Origin: Mucilaginibacter sp. | GTDB lineage: Bacteria > Bacteroidota > Bacteroidia > Sphingobacteriales > Sphingobacteriaceae | Direction: 5' to 3' | Length of the DNA stretch: 45,963 nt | Assembly: GCA_028288085.1 (NCBI GenBank) | Contig: JAQBOK010000202.1 | Span: 1-45,963 of the forward strand | Made by a program: the position numbers and the translations under genes | Shown here: piece after piece, positions 33,056-41,602 of the stretch | How the letters are laid out: each line of letters opens with the position of its first letter | Position numbering within the stretch: position 1 is the first letter of the stretch | Notes under the pieces: generated by a model | Databases searched by the model: none | The model's input: only the letters and a program-made list of their open reading frames with translations | What the model was told of the DNA's origin: nothing

Positions 33056-33811
33056 ATGTCAACCCGCAACAAACTCTATTTTGCTTCTGATTTTCATTTG
33101 GGCGCCCCCAGCTACGCATCGAGCCGTGAGCGGGAGGCCCGCCTTGTACGCTGGCTGGATATGATCAAAGCTGACGCCGCCGAGGTTTTTTTGATGGGCG
33201 ATGCTTTTGATTTCTGGTTTGAATATAAAACGGTAGTACCAAAGGGTTATATCCGTTTTTTGGGTAAACTGGCCGAACTGGCAGATACAGGAATTAAGAT
33301 ATATCTATTTAAAGGCAACCATGATATGTGGATGTTTGATTATTTTACAAAAGAATTTGATGCCACCATTATATCAGATGAGCTTGTTATAGAACGGAAC
33401 GGTAAAAAATTCTTTTTGCATCATGGCGATGGGCTGGGTCCTGGAGACCATTCATACAAACTGTTAAAAAAGATTTTCAGAAGTAGTATATGCCAATGGC
33501 TGTTTGCGCGTATTCATCCTAATTTTGCTGTGGGGATAGCAAATTACTGGTCAAGTCATAGCCGCATTGCTAATGAAAAAATTGCCAATGTCATATTGGC
33601 ACGGCAGGAATACCTGGTCATATTTTGTCGCGAATTGCTAAAAACCGAATTTTACGATTACCTGGTTTTTGGACATCGGCACAAGCCATTAGATATCCAG
33701 GTTGGCGAAAATAGCCGGTATATTAACCTGGGCGAATGGGTGAGTACCTATTCTTATGCCGAATTTGACGGTAAGGATATGACCATAAAATATTTCGAAA
33801 AAGCCTTGTAA
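33056..33811 (+). CDS. lpxH: UDP-2,3-diacylglucosamine hydrolase
   Basis: The 251-residue metallophosphoesterase removes UMP to make lipid X in lipid A synthesis, at the inner face of the membrane. All metal motifs are present: ASDFHLGAP (Asp, His), FLMGDAFDFWF, KGNHDMWMFDYF (Asn, His), FLHHGDGLGPGDHSYK (His) and GHRHKPLD (two His). Bacteroidota LpxH-type proteins of this length are usual (E. coli 240). It stands alone between a divergent DUF1835 gene and prfA, while the other lipid A genes except lpxA (42864) are not in this window. Confidence 0.93.
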   Translation: MSTRNKLYFASDFHLGAPSYASSREREARLVRWLDMIKADAAEVFLMGDAFDFWFEYKTVVPKGYIRFLGKLAELADTGIKIYLFKGNHDMWMFDYFTKEFDATIISDELVIERNGKKFFLHHGDGLGPGDHSYKLLKKIFRSSICQWLFARIHPNFAVGIANYWSSHSRIANEKIANVILARQEYLVIFCRELLKTEFYDYLVFGHRHKPLDIQVGENSRYINLGEWVSTYSYAEFDGKDMTIKYFEKAL

Positions 33812-33871
33812 TTCAAGTGTAATAACATTGCCGCCTATAACAGGGTTCTTAAAAATGTGCTTAAAAATTCG

Positions 33872-33879
33872 TACTTTTG
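33872..33879 (+). promoter_or_regulatory. -7 box for prfA
   Basis: tacttttg matches TAnnTTTG. It lies 85 bases upstream of the prfA ATG at 33965, so this gene, unlike its neighbours, should have a real 5' leader. Confidence 0.45.
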
Positions 33880-33964
33880 TGCAATTTTTTATTGCATGGT
33901 TAATACTTGCAATAAAAAGCAGGATTACCATAACAGGTATTTTCTGTATTGATCTTCAAAATTT

Positions 33965-35038
33965 ATGTTAGAGAAATTAGAGGCGATAAATCAGCGCTGG
34001 AAAGACGTGGAAACAGAGTTAAGTAACCCCGATGTAATGTCGGATATGAAGCGTTATGCCCAACTGAATAAGGAATATAAGGACCTGGCCAAAGTAGTTG
34101 ATGAATATAATATTTATCGTAATATTATGAGCAACATCGAAACGAACAAGGATATTTTAGCAACTGAAAAGGATGACGAGTTTAGAGAGATGGCTAAAAT
34201 GGAACTGGACGAATTGCTGGTAAAGCAGGACGAAAAGGAAGAAGAGATACGCCTGATGCTGATACCCGAAGACCCAGAGGACTCAAAGCATGCTATTGTT
34301 GAGATCAGAGGAGGTACAGGTGGTGATGAAGCATCACTTTTTGCCGGTGATCTATATCGAATGTATATGCGTTACTGTGAAAAACGCGGATGGAAAACTG
34401 AATTAGTTGACTATACAGAAGGTACAGCCGGCGGATATAAAGAAATTGTGTTTAATGTTTTGGCAGAAGATGCTTACGGAACACTAAAATATGAATCAGG
34501 CGTACACCGTGTGCAACGTGTACCTGATACCGAAACACAAGGACGTGTGCATACTTCGGCAGCCAGTGTAGTAGTATTGCCTGAAGCAGACGAGTTTGAC
34601 ATTGAACTGAATGTAAGCGATATACGTAAAGACTTATTTTGCTCTTCGGGGCCCGGTGGACAGTCGGTTAATACAACTTATTCTGCTGTAAGGTTAACAC
34701 ACATACCGTCCGGTATAATTGCTCAGTGCCAGGATCAAAAATCGCAGTTAAAGAATTACGATAAGGCTTTACAGGTATTACGCTCAAGGATATACGAAAT
34801 GGAATTGCAAAAGCACCTGGAAGAAATATCCAAAAAGCGTAAAACCATGGTTTCAACCGGCGACCGTTCTGCCAAAGTGCGTACTTATAACTATCCACAA
34901 GGCCGCGTTTCAGAACACCGCATAGGCTTAACCATTTACAACTTACCCGAAGTGATGAATGGTGGCATTCAGGAGATAATGGAGGCATTGCAATTTGCAG
35001 AAAATGCAGAAAAGTTGAAAGAGGGCACCATAGCTTAA
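33965..35038 (+). CDS. prfA: Peptide chain release factor 1
   Basis: The 357-residue factor releases finished proteins at UAA and UAG. The GGQ motif is in [18 protein letters not shown]. The N-terminal helical domain begins [16 protein letters not shown], and [20 protein letters not shown] is the usual PCRF region. [25 protein letters not shown] precedes the decoding part ([16 protein letters not shown]) and the end is [14 protein letters not shown]. The complete 357 residues match the normal length (360). A terminator follows at 35106. Confidence 0.97.
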   Translation: MLEKLEAINQRWKDVETELSNPDVMSDMKRYAQLNKEYKDLAKVVDEYNIYRNIMSNIETNKDILATEKDDEFREMAKMELDELLVKQDEKEEEIRLMLIPEDPEDSKHAIVEIRGGTGGDEASLFAGDLYRMYMRYCEKRGWKTELVDYTEGTAGGYKEIVFNVLAEDAYGTLKYESGVHRVQRVPDTETQGRVHTSAASVVVLPEADEFDIELNVSDIRKDLFCSSGPGGQSVNTTYSAVRLTHIPSGIIAQCQDQKSQLKNYDKALQVLRSRIYEMELQKHLEEISKKRKTMVSTGDRSAKVRTYNYPQGRVSEHRIGLTIYNLPEVMNGGIQEIMEALQFAENAEKLKEGTIA

Positions 35039-35105
35039 AAACAATTTAAAACGTATTTTACTGGTTATTCTTTTTTAGTTGCGTGGCCTTCACGTAAAAT
35101 TACCC

Positions 35106-35130
35106 AAAGCATCAGCCCAGATGCTTTTTC
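35106..35130 (+). terminator. Rho-independent terminator after prfA
   Basis: Arms aaagcatc (35106-35113) and gatgcttt (35120-35127) pair without mismatch around a six-base loop, followed by T's. Confidence 0.75.
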
Positions 35131-35261
35131 ATCTTATTTTCATAATAAGGCGTTATTTTCGAGATTATTAATTGGTGCTTGCTCATGTTTTATCCTGGCA
35201 GTGGCATCAGTAATGTTGAAACTGGTGATTTTGGTGATGACTGATATAAATTAACTTGCCC

Positions 35262-36188
35262 ATGTTAGCTATTAAAACCTATAATAACGATTTAAATATT
35301 TTCAGACGCACTATGCGCCTGATGGGGAACCGATTTGAAATCAGTGTGGTTGGCAATGACCCTGTTTGGGCCGATAATTGCATTGATAGCGCAGTTGCGG
35401 AGATAGGCCGGGTTGAAAAGCTGCTCAGTGCATTTAGTGACGATAGCCAGATCAATGCAATTAACCGTAACGCAGGTATAAAACCGGTTAAGGTTAATGC
35501 AGAAATTTACAGGATCATCGAGCGCTCTTTAAAGATATCAGAATTGACCCATGGCACATTTGATATCACTTATAGCGCAACTGACAAAAAGATCGATGTT
35601 CAAAAGATAGAACGTAACTCGGTAAGGTTTACTAATTACAAACTTGTAATACAGGATGCCGAGGCTACTACTGTTTTCCTGAAGGAAAAGGGCATGCGTA
35701 TTGGATTTAGCGCCATGAGCAAAGGTTACGCTGCAGACCGGGCTAAGTATATTCTGCAAATGATGGGTGTAGGCAGCGGGGTAGTTAACGCGGGCGGTGA
35801 CCTGCTGACCTGGGGGCTGCAACCCAATAACGATCCCTGGACTATTGCAACAGCCGACGCCGGACAGGAAAATCAGCCGTTTTCGGATATTAATATCAGT
35901 AATATGGCAGTTGCCACCTCCGGTAATTTTGAAAAGAATGCCACTATCAGCAATAAAAAATATCTACATAACCTTGATACCAAAAAGGGCTTCCCGGTTA
36001 GTGTACTTAAGAGTGTAAGCATTGTTAGTCCAACCGCGGAACTATCAGATGCCATGGCAACACCAATTATGATGATGGGTGTAAATGCCGGGCTTTACCT
36101 GATCAATCAGTTACAGCAGATGGCCTGTGTAATTATTGATGATCACGACCGTATTTATACCTCAAAAGAAGTTAATCATTTAGCTTAA
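35262..36188 (+). CDS. FAD:protein FMN transferase (ApbE-like)
   Basis: The 308-residue protein joins FMN to a Thr of partner proteins by a phosphodiester bond. Family marks in order: RTMRLMGNRFEISVVG, RVEKLLSAF, GTFDITYS, IGFSAMSKGYAADRAKYIL, VVNAGGDLLTWG, TSGNFEK, HNLDTKKGFPV and DAMATPIMMMG (metal-binding Asp and Thr). The GNFEK and DAMATP variants are less common than G(D/N)YER and DALSTA. No signal peptide or lipobox is visible, unusual for the periplasmic members, so it may act in the cytoplasm. It heads a block of six genes on the same strand ending with a two-component pair. Confidence 0.85.
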   Translation: MLAIKTYNNDLNIFRRTMRLMGNRFEISVVGNDPVWADNCIDSAVAEIGRVEKLLSAFSDDSQINAINRNAGIKPVKVNAEIYRIIERSLKISELTHGTFDITYSATDKKIDVQKIERNSVRFTNYKLVIQDAEATTVFLKEKGMRIGFSAMSKGYAADRAKYILQMMGVGSGVVNAGGDLLTWGLQPNNDPWTIATADAGQENQPFSDINISNMAVATSGNFEKNATISNKKYLHNLDTKKGFPVSVLKSVSIVSPTAELSDAMATPIMMMGVNAGLYLINQLQQMACVIIDDHDRIYTSKEVNHLA

Positions 36189-36242
36189 CTAATATATCAC
36201 CTCAAGCCAAAATTGTAATTAATTTTATGGCGATAAGTGTTT

Positions 36243-36422
36243 ATGCAAAATACCCCCGATTTAAAAGACCAACATTCAGATTTTATAAACCATATCATTG
36301 TTACAAATGATAAGCAATATTACTTACCGATAGCCGCTTATAGTGCTGAAAAATTTTCATTTTTGAGATATAAAGCAAGTGGTTTAAAAAAGCCTGATAT
36401 GGTCACCGGCGTTACTGTGTAA
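36243..36422 (+). CDS. Small ORF of uncertain status
   Basis: The 59-codon frame from the ATG at 36243 gives MQNTPDLKDQHSDFINHII, ending KKPDMVTGVTV. It is polar, without signal peptide or membrane helix, and I recognise no family. It lies between apbE and the 118-residue protein, in line with them, and amino-acid composition looks protein-like (balanced charged and aromatic residues). It may be a real small gene of the block or a chance frame. Confidence 0.35.
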   Translation: MQNTPDLKDQHSDFINHIIVTNDKQYYLPIAAYSAEKFSFLRYKASGLKKPDMVTGVTV

Positions 36423-36470
36423 CTTTTGATTGATAGTATTTGAAAATAATTTTAAGTTTTTCTCCTGCAA

Positions 36471-36827
36471 ATGATTAAGTGGTTTGTGTATATTGTCCTG
36501 CTATTGATGCTCATACCATGGTTGTCCTCCGCTGAAATTAATGCCGGTCGCCGTTATTATGTCTTTAAAGCGCATAATATACTGGTTGGTTCATCAAAAG
36601 AAGTTCTTACTGATACAATACCCAATAAAACTGCCAGGCAAAAGCAACAAGAGCTTGATGAAAAAAAGAAGATAAAGGAAATAGCAAAAGCGAAGCGTTT
36701 GCCTAAACCTGAAAAAGTTGACGATGCCGGGAACTTAAATTCACCACCCAAGGTTAAACCAAAAAGGCAGCGCCGGCCGCCCGGGTTGGAACGGCCGCCC
36801 GAAATACCGAGAAGAAATGGCAATTAA
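36471..36827 (+). CDS. Small exported basic, proline-rich protein
   Basis: The 118-residue protein has an N-terminal hydrophobic helix (MIKWFVYIVLLLMLIPWLSSA), either a signal peptide or an anchor. A short strand region follows (RRYYVFKAHNILVGSS), then a Lys-rich helix (KTARQKQQELDEKKKIKEIAKAK) and a Pro/Arg-rich tail (KPKRQRRPPGLERPPEIPRR). No family is recognised. Its place between an ApbE-like protein and an outer-membrane barrel protein suggests a small envelope partner, but that is inference. Confidence 0.6.
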   Translation: MIKWFVYIVLLLMLIPWLSSAEINAGRRYYVFKAHNILVGSSKEVLTDTIPNKTARQKQQELDEKKKIKEIAKAKRLPKPEKVDDAGNLNSPPKVKPKRQRRPPGLERPPEIPRRNGN

Positions 36828-36857
36828 CAAGATCAATTTACATTATATCGCGTATTA

Positions 36858-37745
36858 ATGAAATATATTTGCACACTGTTTTTTTTAACCATTTGTTTTA
36901 ATGCCGGGGCCGGTATCTATAAGCACCGCATTTTTATGAATCGTTTAACCCAAATGACTGCAGATACGGATACTTTGGCCAGGAAAAGATCCGTTTCGGC
37001 AGGAATTAGCTATGGTAGTGATGCAAGCTTCTTCGGGCGTACGGGCCCGGTTAAGTACCCTTTTTTAAATACCGATGTTATTTATAATACCAAGTCTGGA
37101 ATTTTTGCATATGGCTCAGCCTATAAAGTACTGGGCTCCACCCCCACCATTGATGAAACCGACCTTGGAGTGGGATATCTTTATAACTTTTCTAAAAAAT
37201 TCTCAGGAAATATAAGTTATACCAGGTTCATTTTTGACAAAAACGCTTTGATTATCAAATCTGCGTCATCAAATGATATCAATTTTAAAAATACATACGA
37301 TTGGAAGTTTATAAAGTCAAGTGTGATACTTGATTATTTATTTGGCGAGTCCAGCGACTTTTTCCTTACTGTAAGTAACTCTAAATATTTTGAAACTAAT
37401 TGGAGTGTTTTTGATGATAAGGATTATTTGTCATTCACACCTTCCATAAATATTATTTTTGGCACTCAAAATTTTGTACAAAAATATTCAACCAATCATC
37501 CCGGAAGACTCGACGACAATGATCAGGATTTAGTCCCGCCACTAAGCGGCACTCAAAAATATGCCCGGGATAACAGTGAGTTTAATGCCCTCAATTATAG
37601 CTTTAAAATACCAATAGCCTATAACAGGCCGCATTACACCATTGAAGCTTCTTATAAATATTCGATACCTGTTAATGTGGAAGGTATATTAAAAAACCAC
37701 AAGGAATCGTTTTACAACTTAACATTTTATTACGTTTTTTACTAA
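36858..37745 (+). CDS. Putative outer-membrane beta-barrel protein
   Basis: The 295-residue protein begins with a signal peptide (MKYICTLFFLTICFNAGAG). From about residue 40 it shows alternating strands with turn residues (SVSAGISYGSD, GIFAYGSAYKVLGS, LGVGYLYNFSKKFSGNISYTRF, SVILDYLFGESSDFFLTVSNS, TIEASYKYSIPVNV) and ends in FYNLTFYYVFY. The final aromatic residue is the usual outer-membrane insertion signal. About 10-12 strands are likely. No domain name is certain. Its stop lies seven bases before the response-regulator start, so it is likely controlled with, and may be the sensor partner of, the two-component system. Confidence 0.78.
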   Translation: MKYICTLFFLTICFNAGAGIYKHRIFMNRLTQMTADTDTLARKRSVSAGISYGSDASFFGRTGPVKYPFLNTDVIYNTKSGIFAYGSAYKVLGSTPTIDETDLGVGYLYNFSKKFSGNISYTRFIFDKNALIIKSASSNDINFKNTYDWKFIKSSVILDYLFGESSDFFLTVSNSKYFETNWSVFDDKDYLSFTPSINIIFGTQNFVQKYSTNHPGRLDDNDQDLVPPLSGTQKYARDNSEFNALNYSFKIPIAYNRPHYTIEASYKYSIPVNVEGILKNHKESFYNLTFYYVFY

Positions 37746-37752
37746 GCATAGC

Positions 37753-38436
37753 ATGAATGTTTTGATTGTTGAAGATGAAAAGGCACTGACTGCCGAATTG
37801 GAAATTTTTTTGACCAACTGTAATTATATCTGTGAAACATGTTTTGATGGCACATCTGCTTCTGAAAGGATTGCGACAAATTTGTATGACTTTATCCTGA
37901 TAGATCTTGGATTGCCAGATTATGAAGGCCTCGACCTACTTAAAGAAGCAAAAAAATATAACCCGGAAGCTGCCTGTATTATATTAACAGCCCGCGCCGA
38001 AGTATATGACCGTATTAAAGGGCTTGACCTGGGCGCTGATGATTACCTGGCAAAGCCATTCTCATTATTGGAGCTGCAAAGCCGGATGCAGGCTATTATC
38101 CGCAGAAAATTCGGGTTGAAAAATTCGGTTATAACTTTGGGAGACTTTTTAATAGATCTCACCAACCGAACAATTGCTCATGGTGAAACATTGATAAATA
38201 CAATCACAAAAAAGGAGTTTGACCTTGTAGCATATCTCATATTGCATAAAAACCGGACGCTAACCCGTTCGCAATTAAGTGAACATATTTGGGGAAGTAT
38301 TGTAAACGATGATTATGATTCAAATTACATTGATGCCCATATAAAAAATATCAGAAAAAAACTGAACGCTTATGGTGCCCCAGACTGGATTGAAACAGTT
38401 AGAGGATTAGGTTATAGGATAAACATTAACAATTAA
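37753..38436 (+). CDS. OmpR/PhoB-family response regulator
   Basis: The 227-residue regulator has a receiver with Asp51 (FILIDLGLPDYEGLDLL), Thr79 (IILTARAE) and Lys101 (DYLAKPFSLLEL), followed by a winged-helix DNA-binding domain (about 130-225: TITKKEFDLVAYLILHKN, RTLTRSQLSEHIWG, DSNYIDAHIKNIRKKL, IETVRGLGYRI). These are full-length and complete. It probably activates or represses the upstream block from apbE through the barrel gene. It is three bases from the next gene's start, so the pair is coupled. Confidence 0.95.
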   Translation: MNVLIVEDEKALTAELEIFLTNCNYICETCFDGTSASERIATNLYDFILIDLGLPDYEGLDLLKEAKKYNPEAACIILTARAEVYDRIKGLDLGADDYLAKPFSLLELQSRMQAIIRRKFGLKNSVITLGDFLIDLTNRTIAHGETLINTITKKEFDLVAYLILHKNRTLTRSQLSEHIWGSIVNDDYDSNYIDAHIKNIRKKLNAYGAPDWIETVRGLGYRININN

Positions 38437-38439
38437 GTA

Positions 38440-39768
38440 TTGAAACTTGGAACCAAACTAACGCTGTTCAATACCATTTCAAAACTGGTAATTGTGGTGT
38501 TGTTTGTGCTGTTGCTACCATCGTTAATAAGGGATATTAATGAGAATTATACCGATAGTTGGCTTCGCAGGCAAAAAGAAAAGGTTCTGAAAATTGTAAA
38601 GGGGCCTGGTATAAATAATTATATACAGGATGGGCAGGGCTATGGCAGTTATAATGCCCTGCTTAAAGAAGAATATGTGAGCCTGGATGTTGATTCGGCT
38701 GATGAGAAGATCGATACGATTGTAAATGAAAAACGCCTTGTTGAAGGGGACACTATTCAGTATAGGATATTGAGCCATACTTTTAAGGTTAATAAGAAAA
38801 ACTATCTGCTTGAGATAGGGAAAAGTGTTGATACTATTAACGAAACCGCGGCTCCCTTACAAAGTATAGCCTTTGAAATTCTTTTAGGGATGGTTCTCTT
38901 AACCATTTTGGCTGATCAGGTATACTCCACTTATGTGCTGCGGCCACTAAATTTGATCATCAAAACTAAACTTATCGGGCATCGGTTCCCTCATCATACA
39001 CCCTATAAAAAGGTACGGACAAACACATCTGATTTTGAATATCTTGATATAAGTATCCATAAAATGATCCAAACTATTGAGAATACATTTCAGAAAGAAC
39101 GTGAATTTATTTCGAATGCGTCTCATGAATTAATGACACCAATATCTATTCTGCAATCAAAAATAGAGAACATGTTTGAGCGCGAGGATATTATTGATGA
39201 AGTGAAGGTACGGCTGCTTGAAATGCAAAAAATATTAAACCGGTTAAAAAGCATTACCAAAACCCTGTTGCTGATATCGCAAATTGAAAATGAACAGTTT
39301 TTAAAAGAAGACAAGATCTCTGTTGCTGTGCTTATACATGAGGTTTATGACGAGATATCTATACGCCTGCAAGAGAAAAACATTAGCTGTGAAATTACAA
39401 TACCACAGGAATGGCAATTAGTAAGGGTCAATAAATTTCTATTGTTTAACCTGTTTTTTAACCTCATTAACAATGCAATAAAATATAACAAAGAAGGCGG
39501 AGAAATAAAGATACTTGGCACAATTGAAAATAAGCTTTTCGTAGTTGAAATTGCAGATAGCGGGGTTGGTATCAGTACGGAGCAGCTGCCGCATATTTTT
39601 AACAGGTTTAAGAAGTTCAGCCAATCATTGCAACAAGATAGTTTTGGCCTTGGCCTTCCTATAGTGAGATCAATTGCAGATTTTCATCATATCAAAATAC
39701 AAGTAAGTTCAGAGGTAGGAGTGGGCAGTACTTTCAAATTGATATTCCCTTTCGGGGGAGTAGAATAA
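38440..39768 (+). CDS. Sensor histidine kinase, TTG start
   Basis: The 442-residue kinase has a first helix at ~12-32, a periplasmic region to about 140, a second helix (~143-165), a linker and HisKA with His229 (FISNASHELMTPISILQSK). The HATPase motifs are LLFNLFFNLINNAIKYNK, IADSGVGISTEQLPHIFNRF and SFGLGLPIVRS. The start must be the TTG at 38440. No ATG lies before the first helix, and KLGTKLTLFNTIS is the family's normal beginning. It follows the response regulator with three bases between and is its cognate sensor. Confidence 0.93.
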   Translation: MKLGTKLTLFNTISKLVIVVLFVLLLPSLIRDINENYTDSWLRRQKEKVLKIVKGPGINNYIQDGQGYGSYNALLKEEYVSLDVDSADEKIDTIVNEKRLVEGDTIQYRILSHTFKVNKKNYLLEIGKSVDTINETAAPLQSIAFEILLGMVLLTILADQVYSTYVLRPLNLIIKTKLIGHRFPHHTPYKKVRTNTSDFEYLDISIHKMIQTIENTFQKEREFISNASHELMTPISILQSKIENMFEREDIIDEVKVRLLEMQKILNRLKSITKTLLLISQIENEQFLKEDKISVAVLIHEVYDEISIRLQEKNISCEITIPQEWQLVRVNKFLLFNLFFNLINNAIKYNKEGGEIKILGTIENKLFVVEIADSGVGISTEQLPHIFNRFKKFSQSLQQDSFGLGLPIVRSIADFHHIKIQVSSEVGVGSTFKLIFPFGGVE

Positions 39769-39874
39769 TAATTAGTAAATGTCTTTTAAGTGCCTGATAG
39801 ATAAATGAATTTATATTATTTAAAAATATTCTATTATTTCTATAGATATTATAGAATATATAAAAAATGTTTTT

Positions 39875-39882
39875 TACATTTG
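39875..39882 (+). promoter_or_regulatory. -7 box upstream of the tRNA-like segment
   Basis: tacatttg matches TAnnTTTG. It would give a transcript of about 165 bases ending at the terminator at 40053. No TTTG was found at the -33 position. Confidence 0.4.
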
Positions 39883-39928
39883 TTTCATGATGGTTGGGTA
39901 ATATGAATTGGGCCATTATATAATATTA

Positions 39929-39980
39929 TGCAGAGCGCTGTTCACGTAGCATATTGGTGGTTCGATCCCATCCTCTGCAG
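39929..39980 (+). ncRNA. tRNA-like RNA or tRNA relic: acceptor stem plus T arm only
   Basis: tgcagag (39929-39935) and ctctgca (39973-39979) form a perfect seven-base acceptor stem. Before the 3' arm stands a normal T arm: ggtgg (39956-39960), loop ttcgatc and ccatc (39968-39972), with one G-T pair. Only 20 bases lie between the 5' acceptor strand and the T arm, too few for D and anticodon arms; part of them can form a four-pair hairpin (gctg...tagc). No CCA is encoded. It is either a deleted tRNA, the mark of an old integration, or a small RNA that imitates a tRNA end. Confidence 0.6.
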
Positions 39981-40019
39981 CTCTTTTCTTCTCATAATTT
40001 AGGTTTTATAATTGGTTGT

Positions 40020-40053
40020 AAGAGTTCCTGCCCATCAGGAACTCTTCTTTTTT
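40020..40053 (+). terminator. Strong rho-independent terminator after the tRNA-like segment
   Basis: aagagttcctg and caggaactctt form a perfect 11-base stem with a five-base loop (cccat), followed by ctttttt. It lies 40 bases after the tRNA-like segment and does not serve the minus-strand collagen-like gene. Confidence 0.9.
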
Positions 40054-40202
40054 CTGCGATTTTACTTCTTACGCCTGCTTAAGTTGATGCGGTAGCCATT
40101 TGCTTTTGTATAACAATAGCCCAATGTCATTTTGATACTGGTTCCAGGGATCTAAAAGCTGATTAAGTTGAAGATAACCTTCTTTATAAGCCTAATGAGG
40201 TA

Positions 40203-41066
40203 TTAATTTTTCAAATGCAGGGCAGATGCTACTTGACTGTAATTATTAAAGTTAAGCCTGGGGCTAGTAACATTTAATTTTGTGAGAGCGATGCCCGGTA
40301 TTACAACTATCTTAAAATTAAGATTGGTTTGAAAGGTAGTTGACTTTACAGTTATTGAGCCAAGGTCAATACCAACTAATGAGATGGTTGTAACCCCGTT
40401 GTTGAACGGTAAGGCATACCAGGGACCTATGGTACTGGTAGCACTAAAATATACCAAAACTAATCCCTCGTCAACAACGTTTTGAGTTATAGATGGAACC
40501 GATAAGGTAGTTCCCGATACAGTTACTACTTGTTTGGTTATTATATAGCTTTGTATATCTGAACTTCCTGTTGCTCCGGTAGCACCTGTTGTTCCGTTGG
40601 CCCCATTAGCACCTGTTGTACCGCTAGCTCCGGTAGCACCTGTCGGTCCGGTAGCTCCAGTGGCGCCATTCGCCCCCACAGTACCTGTAGTTCCCGTAGG
40701 GCCTGTTGTTCCTTTAGCGCCTGTTGGTCCAACCCCGGTAGCACCGGTAGCGCCTGTCGTTCCCTTAGCCCCGGTTACACCGGTTGCTCCATTAGTTCCC
40801 GTTGTGCCTGTGGCACCATTGGAACCCGTAGCCCCTGTTGATCCTGTCGCTCCTATATCCCCCTTTGGACCTGTCGGACCTTCTGCAGGCCCTATAGGCC
40901 CCTGAGGTCCTTGAACACCTGTAACTCCTGTCGTGCCCGTAACTCCGGTCGCACCTGTAGCGCCGGTAGCCCCTATAGGTCCTGGTACACTGTCTTTTTT
41001 ACATCCATTAATACTAATAAGGCATGTTAATAGTATTAATGGTAATATGTGTTTAATTCGTTTCAT
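40203..41066 (-). CDS. Collagen-like repeat lipoprotein
   Basis: The 287-residue protein has a lipoprotein signal peptide with Cys22 (ISINGC). Collagen-type Gly-x-y triplets fill residues 29-168, many as Gly-Ala-Thr, with breaks at GPAEGPTGP and [11 protein letters not shown]-terminal domain (~169-287, [21 protein letters not shown]) is beta-rich and might trimerise or bind. Most Bacteroidota lipoproteins of this kind stay in the outer membrane. A signal peptide, Gly triplets and no hydroxylation site suggest a short fibre. The DNA is a long tandem array of nine-base units, which may change length by slippage. Confidence 0.93.
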   Translation of the reverse strand: MKRIKHILPLILLTCLISINGCKKDSVPGPIGATGATGATGVTGTTGVTGVQGPQGPIGPAEGPTGPKGDIGATGSTGATGSNGATGTTGTNGATGVTGAKGTTGATGATGVGPTGAKGTTGPTGTTGTVGANGATGATGPTGATGASGTTGANGANGTTGATGATGSSDIQSYIITKQVVTVSGTTLSVPSITQNVVDEGLVLVYFSATSTIGPWYALPFNNGVTTISLVGIDLGSITVKSTTFQTNLNFKIVVIPGIALTKLNVTSPRLNFNNYSQVASALHLKN

Positions 41067-41602
41067 TTATAATCGCTTTTAAAACAACTACAAAACAATT
41101 ACGCTGTACATGGATAAAGTGGCCGGATCATAATCCCAGTATCTAACACTATTTAAAGGTGTTAAACGGACTTTGAAAATCCACTTTTAAGTAACATTAA
41201 TACTTTCAGTCGGGTTGGCAGGTTAATAATCATTACTCATCGTGCAACGCATTTTAGGCGTTCAATTGCCGATAGTCGTCTCGTTTTGTTCACATAAGTC
41301 AAACACTTTTTTCTCCCTCCCCGGTGTTCAGCGCGATATATTTTTATTGTTATACGCTTCGTAGGGCCAAAAAGGTTTTCAACGAAGCAATATTTTTCAT
41401 TTTAGTTAAGGTTGCAGGCCCTTTTTATGGTTATTATCACTTAGCACACAACGGCAATATTTATTTCCCTTCTGCCTGTGAATATCATCACATTTATGAT
41501 CTCTTACCCTTTATCCCCCTCACTGCTAAATTGAAACCTTATTGTGATTCGGTAGTTGCTAATACTCATAAACGATACCTTTACGCACTCTATAACCACA
41601 CC
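41067..41602. other. 536-base region before mtfA
   Basis: Nothing firm is visible. A reading frame open from 41324 leads in frame into the MtfA-like gene but carries no signal peptide or known motif. A short aacgc/gcgtt hairpin (41246-41262) is present. The region has no recognisable RNA gene. Confidence 0.4.

Larger units (their letters stand above)
39769..40202. other. 434-base intergenic region with RNA-like locus
   Basis: Contains a candidate promoter box (39875-39882), the tRNA-like segment (39929-39980) and a strong terminator (40020-40053). The rest is AT-rich, with no recognisable ORF. Confidence 0.7.

Noticed and set aside
40597..40905. 102-residue Pro-Val-Ala-rich ORF on the plus strand
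   Set aside because: It is the antisense of the collagen triplets (Gly-Ala-Thr gives Pro-Val-Ala-type runs); no start context.
40541..41000. Repeat array at first thought CRISPR-like
   Set aside because: The periodicity is three residues per Gly-x-y, with no spacers or identical repeats; it is a coding collagen array.
41324..41602. 93-residue N-terminal extension of the MtfA-like protein
   Set aside because: GTG start, no recognisable domain; the ATG at 41603 gives a membrane helix and the family length of 265.
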